Shown here in pieces: positions 58,171 to 64,000 of a stretch of DNA of 64,000 nt (position 1 is the first letter of the stretch; every line of letters begins with the position of its first letter). The notes under the pieces are model-generated. The model searched no databases. It was given only the letters and a program-made list of their open reading frames with translations, and was not told where the DNA came from. Origin of the DNA: Eriocheir sinensis. Taxonomy: Eukaryota; Arthropoda; Malacostraca; Decapoda; Varunidae. Location of the stretch: assembly GCF_024679095.1 (NCBI RefSeq), contig NC_066531.1, positions 5,017,901 to 5,081,900 on the forward strand, read 5' to 3'. A program made the translations under genes and the position numbers.

Positions 58171-58722
58171 GATGGCAGAGGTGAAGAATAACAGCTTCCA
58201 TAGAATTTTCACAAAAGAAGAATTTGTACAACCCCCGGGCCAGGAAAAAGGAAGGGTTATGCAAGATATTCAGTTAACGGTGCAGAAGGTTAAAGAAGGT
58301 TTGAACATACTGGATGTAAGAAAGGCGACGGGGCCGGATGGAGTATCAGGGTGGATCTTGAAAGACTGTAGTGATCAACTTGCAGAGAAACTGCACTTCA
58401 TAATGAGTGCCTCTCTGAGTGAAGAAAAGGTACCACAAGATTGGAAGAGAGCAAACATAGTACGGCACCGATTTTTAAGGGAGGACCTATTAAATTTCAG
58501 ACCGGTATCAGTCACTAGTGTGGTTGCGACGAAGATATGTAAGAGACTGGTTAAAAACAGGTGGTCGGATTTAATAGAAGGTGAGAAAATTTTATCGGAT
58601 TTCCAGTTTGGATTCAGAAAAGGAAGATCTTGCGTCACCAACTTGTTGTGTTACTACTTAAGGGTGACAGATTTAATACAGGAGAGAGAAGGCTGGGCGG
58701 ATGGAGTGTACCTGGATTTGAA
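58171..58722 (+). mobile_element. LINE fragment, second CR1-like family ('LINE D')
   Basis: Open frame with AEVKNNSFHRIFTKEEF, ILDVRKATGPDGVSGWILKD, EEKVPQDWKRANI, FQFGFRKGRSCVTNLLCYY and GVYLDLK, where it is cut in the middle of the 'LDL-K-KAFD' block. Differs clearly from family A and LINE C. The following sequence is an antisense RTE-like LINE. Confidence 0.85.
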
Positions 58723-60085
58723 AGAAAAAAAAAATTTACATAGTACCGCACGTGGGCAACCATGGACTTCCATCTTCTTCTGTTCCTCGTGGCCCTGATG
58801 AACTGTCCACCCGTCATATTCCCCCGTGCCAGCTTTACCAATCCGTCCATGTATTTCACTCTCGTTCTTCCTCTTCCTCTGGTTCCCTCCACCATTCCTG
58901 TCATTATCAGATTCTCCAACCCCTCTCTCCTCATTACGTGCCCAAAAAATTTCAGTTGTCTCAATCTCACCGCCCCCATCAGCTCCCTCCTCTCTCCCAC
59001 CATCTCCAATAATTCTTCGTTCGACCTTCTTGCCGTCCACGTGATCTTTATCCTCCTCCTCCACAGCCACATCTCCATCGCCTCCAGCCTATTCACCATC
59101 GTCTTTGATATAGTCCAACTTTCCACACCATATAACATTGTTGACCACACACGAGTTTTTATTAATCTTTTCCGTGTTTTTTCTTTTTTTTTATAAAAAA
59201 AACTTTTTGTCAATAGGTTCCTCATATTGCAAAATGCGGTCTTTGCTATACCTGTTCTCCTTTTCATTTCTGTATCACACCTTATATCCTCGGTCACAAC
59301 ACTTCCCAAATAATTAAAGTTCTCTACCCTCTCCACCGTTCATCGCAGCTCCATTCGTGGTATCTGTGCATTCTTTGACATTACCAACCACTTCGTTCTC
59401 TATACCTTAATTGTCAAACCTTTGGATTCCCTTTCTTCTTTTACTCGGTTGAGCATTAATTGTATTTTTTCTTTATTGTCTGCTATCAGCACAGTGTCAT
59501 CGGCATACCTTATGTCATTTACATTACGTCCTCCAATACTTATCCCCTCACATTCTCTGATATTCCGCATTATTATTTCTCCATACAATGAAAACAGATC
59601 CGGTGACATTACACAACCCTGCATGACACCTCTTCTGATGTTCCGCCACTCTGTCTCTTCGCCATCCCACTCTTACACACGCCTTTTGTGCCCAGTATAG
59701 ATTCTTTATCACTCTAAGTTATCTTCCGTTCACCCCAATGCTTTTCAATATTTCCATTAAGTCTTCATGTCTAACTCTATCAAAGGCTTTTTCATAGTCA
59801 ATAAAGCAGACATACAGGTATCTTTGTTTCTCTATCACCCTCTCAGCCATTGTTCTCAACATAAATATTGCATTACTCGTGCCTTTTCCTTCCACAAATC
59901 CACATTGTTCGTCCGAGACCTCACTTCTTATTCTTCCACGTAATCGTTTGAGTATAACTTTCAGTACGATTTTTGTTATTTAGCTCATGATACTGATGGT
60001 TCTGTGCTTATCGCAGTCAAGCGTTCCGCTTACTTTTGGTATTGCGATAAACACGGATTTACACATTTGTTCAGTTATCTGTCCA
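58723..60085 (-). mobile_element. RTE-like LINE fragment (minus)
   Basis: Read from 60085 down: LDCDKHRTISIMS, CGFVEGKGTSNAIFMLRTMA and YVCFIDYEKAFDRVRHEDLM lie in frames near 60030-59750; then QGCVMSPDLFSLYGE and catalytic DIRYADDTVLIAD (59624-59500); then ENFNYLGSVVTED and the long C-terminal frame 59336-58635 with SWTISKTMVNRLEAMEMWLW and FFGHVMRREGLENLI. Gene order and the W-x-x-x and G-H-V-x-R motifs are RTE-type. The ORF ends near the junction with LINE D, and there is no A tail. Confidence 0.87.
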
Positions 60086-61290
60086 GATAGCATATCAAAA
60101 GCCTTTGAGAGGGTCTGGCACAAATCTTTGCTTTCCAAACTACCCTCCCACGGTTTCTATCCTTCTCTCTGTACCTTTATCTCAAGTTTCCTCTCTGACC
60201 GTTCTATTTCTGCTGTGATAGACGGACCACTGTTCTTCCCCTAAACCTATTAATAGTGGTGTTCCGCAGGGTTCTGTCCTATCTCCCACTCTCTTTCTGT
60301 TGTTCATTGATGATCTTCTTTCCAAAACGAACTGTCCTATCCATTCTTACGCCGATGACTCTACTCTGCATTACTCAACATCTTTTAATAGGAGACCCAC
60401 CCAACAAGAACTGAATGATTCCAGGATGGAGGCGGCAGAACGCTTAGCCTCAGACCTTACTATTTTTTCCGACTGGGGCAAGAACTTGGTGTCCTTCAAC
60501 GGCTCAAAAACACAGTTTCTCCACCTATCCACTCGACCCAATCTTCCAAACAACTATCCCCTATTCTTTGACAACACTCAGCTATCACCTTCTTCAACAC
60601 TAAACATCCTCGGTTTATCCTTAGCTCAAAATCTCAACTGGAAACTTCATATCTCATCTCTTACTAAATCAGGTTCCTCGAGACTGGGCGTTCAGTGCCG
60701 TCTCCGCCAGTTCTTCTCCCCCACACAGTTGCTATCCATTTACAGGGGCCTTGTCCGCCCTTGTATGGAGTATGCATTTCACGAGTGGGGGGGCTCCACT
60801 CACACAGCTCTCTTGGACAGAGTGGAGTATAAGGCTATTCGTCTCATCAGCTCTCCTCCTCTTACTGTACTGATAGTCTTCTACCTCTTGAATTTCGCCG
60901 CAATGTTGCCTCTCTTTCTATTTTCTATCGATATTTTCATGCTGACTGCTTTTCTGAACTTGCTAACTGCATGCCTCCCCCCCTCCCCCGGCCTCGCCAC
61001 ACGTACACGACTTTCCACTCAAGCTCATCCCTTTACTGTCCAAATCCCTTACGCAAGAGTTAACCAGCATCTTCAATCTTACATCCCTCACGCTGGTAAA
61101 CTGTCGAACAATCTTCCTTCATCTGTATTTCCTCCTGCCTACGACTTGAACTCTTTCAAGAGTAGGGTAGCAGGACACCTCTCTTCCCGAAATTAACCGA
61201 TCTTTCGGTCATTCCTCTAACTCTTTTTAGCATTTTCTTTTAACATTTGTTACCTTTTTTATGCCCTTGAACTGACTCCTCTGCTGTAAA
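60086..61290 (+). mobile_element. Family A LINE, RT to 3' end (copy A10)
   Basis: Starts at the SKAFERVWHKSLLSKLP block, continues SDRSISAVIDG, FIDDLLSKTNCPIHSYADDS with intact catalytic YADD, then the frame 60300-61196 to the terminal SSRN and stop. One frame shift near 60240. The 3' UTR is degraded and runs into the (TA)n array. Confidence 0.9.
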
Positions 61291-61296
61291 ATAAAA

Positions 61297-61297
<1 letters not shown>

Positions 61298-61374
<77 letters not shown>
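61298..61374. repeat. (TA)n microsatellite, left block
   Basis: About 38 units, directly before the poly-T of SINE1. Confidence 0.97.
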
Positions 61375-61895
<521 letters not shown>

Positions 61896-61897
61896 CA

Positions 61898-62145
61898 CGT
61901 ACGGGCTTGCAGATTATTGTGGATCCATGTGAGCCACCATCCTCTGGGTGCGACCTTTGAGCTCATTATTTGACCGGTCTATGGATGGGAATTAAGCCAA
62001 TACACACACTCACTCTCCGGGCTACGAGATCACAAATTCTCGATTTACATCCGGTATTAAATTATTGCCATGTGAAGTGGGGTTACACGTGAAAGGAAAC
62101 ATGCCCAAGTTTTTCCGTCCAGCCAGGGAATCGAACCTGGGTTCT
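61898..62145 (-). mobile_element. tRNA-derived SINE, family SINE2 (minus)
   Basis: Minus-strand CCAGGTTCGATTCCCTGGCT at about 62141-62122 is a clean B box. The body continues GGGCATGTTTCCTTTCACGT and a 'CACTTCACATGGCAATAATT' region, resembling a SINE family I recall from decapod genomes. The A box side is lost in a (GT)n/(CT)n stretch. Confidence 0.62.
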
Positions 62146-62163
62146 TTTTACGTGTGTGTGTGT

Positions 62164-62166
<3 letters not shown>

Positions 62167-62230
<64 letters not shown>
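62167..62230. repeat. (CT)n microsatellite
   Basis: 32 units. Confidence 0.97.
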
Positions 62231-62233
<3 letters not shown>

Positions 62234-62299
62234 CACTTAAAGGCTACTATCCATCCTTTTTTTTTATTTCACGATTATAATGATTTCAGCAGGGTAGGG

Positions 62300-64000
62300 G
62301 CAGGTCTATCTGAATGAGGAATGCAGCGCCCTCAACCTCCCCCGAGCTACCTTTCCCCGCTTTCTCTCTCTCTTCTGTTCATGCTTCTTTCTTTTGGGTA
62401 ACCGGGGGATTAATACCCTCAGGGGTCCTGCGTCCCTGCCCTATGGCAAGCAGTCAGGCCTGCACCTTATTTAGGGTGGTTGTGGGGAGGGGTTTGCACC
62501 CCATCCCCCCACAAAAAATTACCTCATCCAAAAACAAATTAAAAAGTATAGTTCGGGGTCGGGGCTAGGGCATTGACCCCGATACGGTCTTTCTTCCCCG
62601 ATGCATCCGCATCCGTGGAGTCTGCCGTCAGTGTTGGGTGCAGGACAAAACCTACGGGACCCCTGCACCTCGAAGAATGAAGGGCCTCCTAGCTCCTCTC
62701 TTTGTTTTGGGGGTGACCTGGTCGGTGCAGAGGCTGCGCCCGCCCGCAGAACCAGGCCCGGAGTCTCTCGGACGATGATCGACTGCCCTACCTATCAAAT
62801 GAGCTCAGAAGGCTGAGAGTGGACATAGTGGCACTCTCTGAGACAAGGAGGCCTGGCAGTGAAGGGGGCACATCATTTACTGGTCCGCCATGAGCAATGG
62901 CTTCCATGTCAGGGGGGTAGCTATGGGCATCTCCAGCCAACTGCTGCCATATGTGGTTGAGGTTACTCCGGTTGATGAGCGTATAATGCGAGTGAGGCTG
63001 AAGCACACACTGGGCCTCATGTCTCTTGTTGCTGTGTACGCTCCTACTGAGATGCGTGAAACTGAAGAGATGTTCTATGCCAAACTCGACTCCGTATTAG
63101 ACCAGTGCCCCCCCCGAACACACTCATTGTCCTGGGCGACTAAAATGCTATTACTGGCACTGACAAGGTTGGCTACGAGATAGGTGTCGGTCTCCATGGT
63201 TCTGGTTCCAGGAACATCAACAGCTCTCTCCTCCTGAATTTTGCCTTCCTCTTGCAGACTCCTATGTTCTTATGTTTTTATGTTCTTAATACAAGGCTCT
63301 GTCGCGTAGGACTAGAGCTCCCCTGAGGAGAGACAAGGAGAGGTATGTCAGGAGTCTCGCTGAGGAAATCGAGGGCCATTTAAATGCGAATGACCCCAGA
63401 CCTGCTTATCGAGCCGTGAAGAAGCTCCGTTCCAAGTCTCCCTCTAAGGTGAGCGCTATCCGAACAGCTGACGGCTGCCTCGTGTCTAACATGAATGGGC
63501 AGAGGGCACGTTGGGGTGAGAACTTTGAGCAGCTGTACATGGTGGACTCTCCACGTCGGCAGCTTCCAGTTGCTGGATTGCAAGTGGTGGATGCTGACCC
63601 ACCCATTGACGAAAGCTCATCCTCTCTGGTTGAGGTCAGAGAGGCTGTGGCTAAGTTGAGGGGTGGGATGGCACTTGGCGCCTGTAACATCAGTGCGGAG
63701 CTGCTCAAAGCTCCGGTACCATTCCTCCTGACTGGAAGAGGGGGTTGGTCGTCCCTATCTGGAAGGGAAAAGGGGACCGCCATGACTGCAATAACTACCG
63801 TGGTATTACACTGCTCAGAGTGCCAGGCAAGGTGCTTGCCCACCTATTGCTAATGCGAATTCACATCCAGCTGCTAAAGCTGCAGAGACCTGAACAGTCT
63901 GGGTTCACGCCTGGTAAGTCAGCAACTGACCGTATCCTACCGTTTCGCGTATGGGTGGAGCGCCGCCGTGAGTTTCGACAAGGGATGCTTGCAGTCTATG
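62300..64000 (+). mobile_element. RTE-like LINE ('LINE E'), runs off the window
   Basis: A 5' region with MASSQACTLFRVVVGRGLHP is followed by an endonuclease: LRRLRVDIVALSETRRPGSE, VRLKHTLGLMSLVAVYAPTE, and NTLIVLGD-type block near 63115-63150. A short CR1 tail sits at 63251-63290 and the endonuclease C-terminus is missing there. The RT begins near 63300: KLRSKSPSKVSAIRTADGCL, ESSSSLVEVREAVAKLRGGM, then in another frame CNNYRGITLLRVPGKVLAHL and EQSGFTPGKSATDRILPFRV to the window end. Several frameshifts. Confidence 0.82.
63251..63290 (+). mobile_element. 40-bp CR1 3' terminus inside LINE E
   Basis: CTTGCAGACTCCTATGTTCT and TATGTTTTTATGTTCTTAA match the last 40 bp of LINE C (58131-58170) at about 35 of 40 positions, including the 8-bp tail repeat. 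Confidence 0.65.

Overview
The window is eukaryotic genomic DNA, most likely from an arthropod and by its repeat style probably a decapod crustacean (inference: long dinucleotide arrays, tRNA-headed SINEs, CR1/jockey/RTE-like LINEs, Gypsy elements carrying an env, Harbinger/ISL2EU/piggyBac/Mutator relatives, GT-AG introns, AT-rich spacer). One assembly gap of N lies at 18931-19030. There are no operons, rRNA genes, true tRNA genes or CRISPR arrays. Nearly all coding potential belongs to transposable elements, mostly broken by stops, frameshifts and nested insertions. Two stretches look like host-type genes: the 5' exons of a MADF-domain gene (2951-3294, minus) and four exons of a METTL27-like methyltransferase (51596-54867, minus). 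A Myb/SANT-like exon (18443-18691, plus) may be host- or transposon-derived.

Layout. 0-2 kb: (CAY)n followed by a 1.5-kb homopurine tract with a higher-order repeat of about 480 bp. 3-7.5 kb: MADF exons, a 1.71-kb Harbinger-like element with 55-bp identical terminal inverted repeats (TIRs) and TAA duplications, and a decayed Mutator-like transposase. 7.9-15.7 kb: jockey-like LINE fragments ('family A'), a Gypsy pol/env relic split by a CR1-like LINE, a SINE and a second Gypsy tail. 17-24 kb: a SINE, the Myb/SANT exon, an AT-rich minisatellite and a 0.96-kb non-autonomous DNA transposon with inverted arrays of one motif. 24-33 kb: an intron-bearing ISL2EU-like transposase broken by a SINE, three family A LINE copies in mixed orientation, and a piggyBac copy joined to one of them exactly at a TTAA. 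33.5-48.1 kb: one 14.5-kb LTR element ('X', minus strand, 1.28-kb LTRs, pol and env), itself carrying a nested LTR element ('Y', 38156-41053, TAAT duplication) plus a LINE and a SINE. 48.1-52.3 kb: a long family A LINE holding a solo-LTR-like insert, and another LINE tail, around the METTL27-like exons. 55-64 kb: microsatellites, a nearly intact CR1, fragments of at least three other LINEs, SINEs and the start of an RTE-like LINE that leaves the window.

The window is best read as an insertion history. Family A LINE occurs ten times and is both host and guest of other elements. X abuts the 5' end of a family A LINE, Y sits in the env of X, and LINE B sits in a Gypsy integrase with a TCAAT duplication. 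I found no convincing new multi-gene system. The most informative items are the X/Y nest with its env-only deletion derivative, the 962-bp inverted-array transposon, the microsatellite-bounded exons of the METTL27-like gene, and the piggyBac/LINE TTAA junction.
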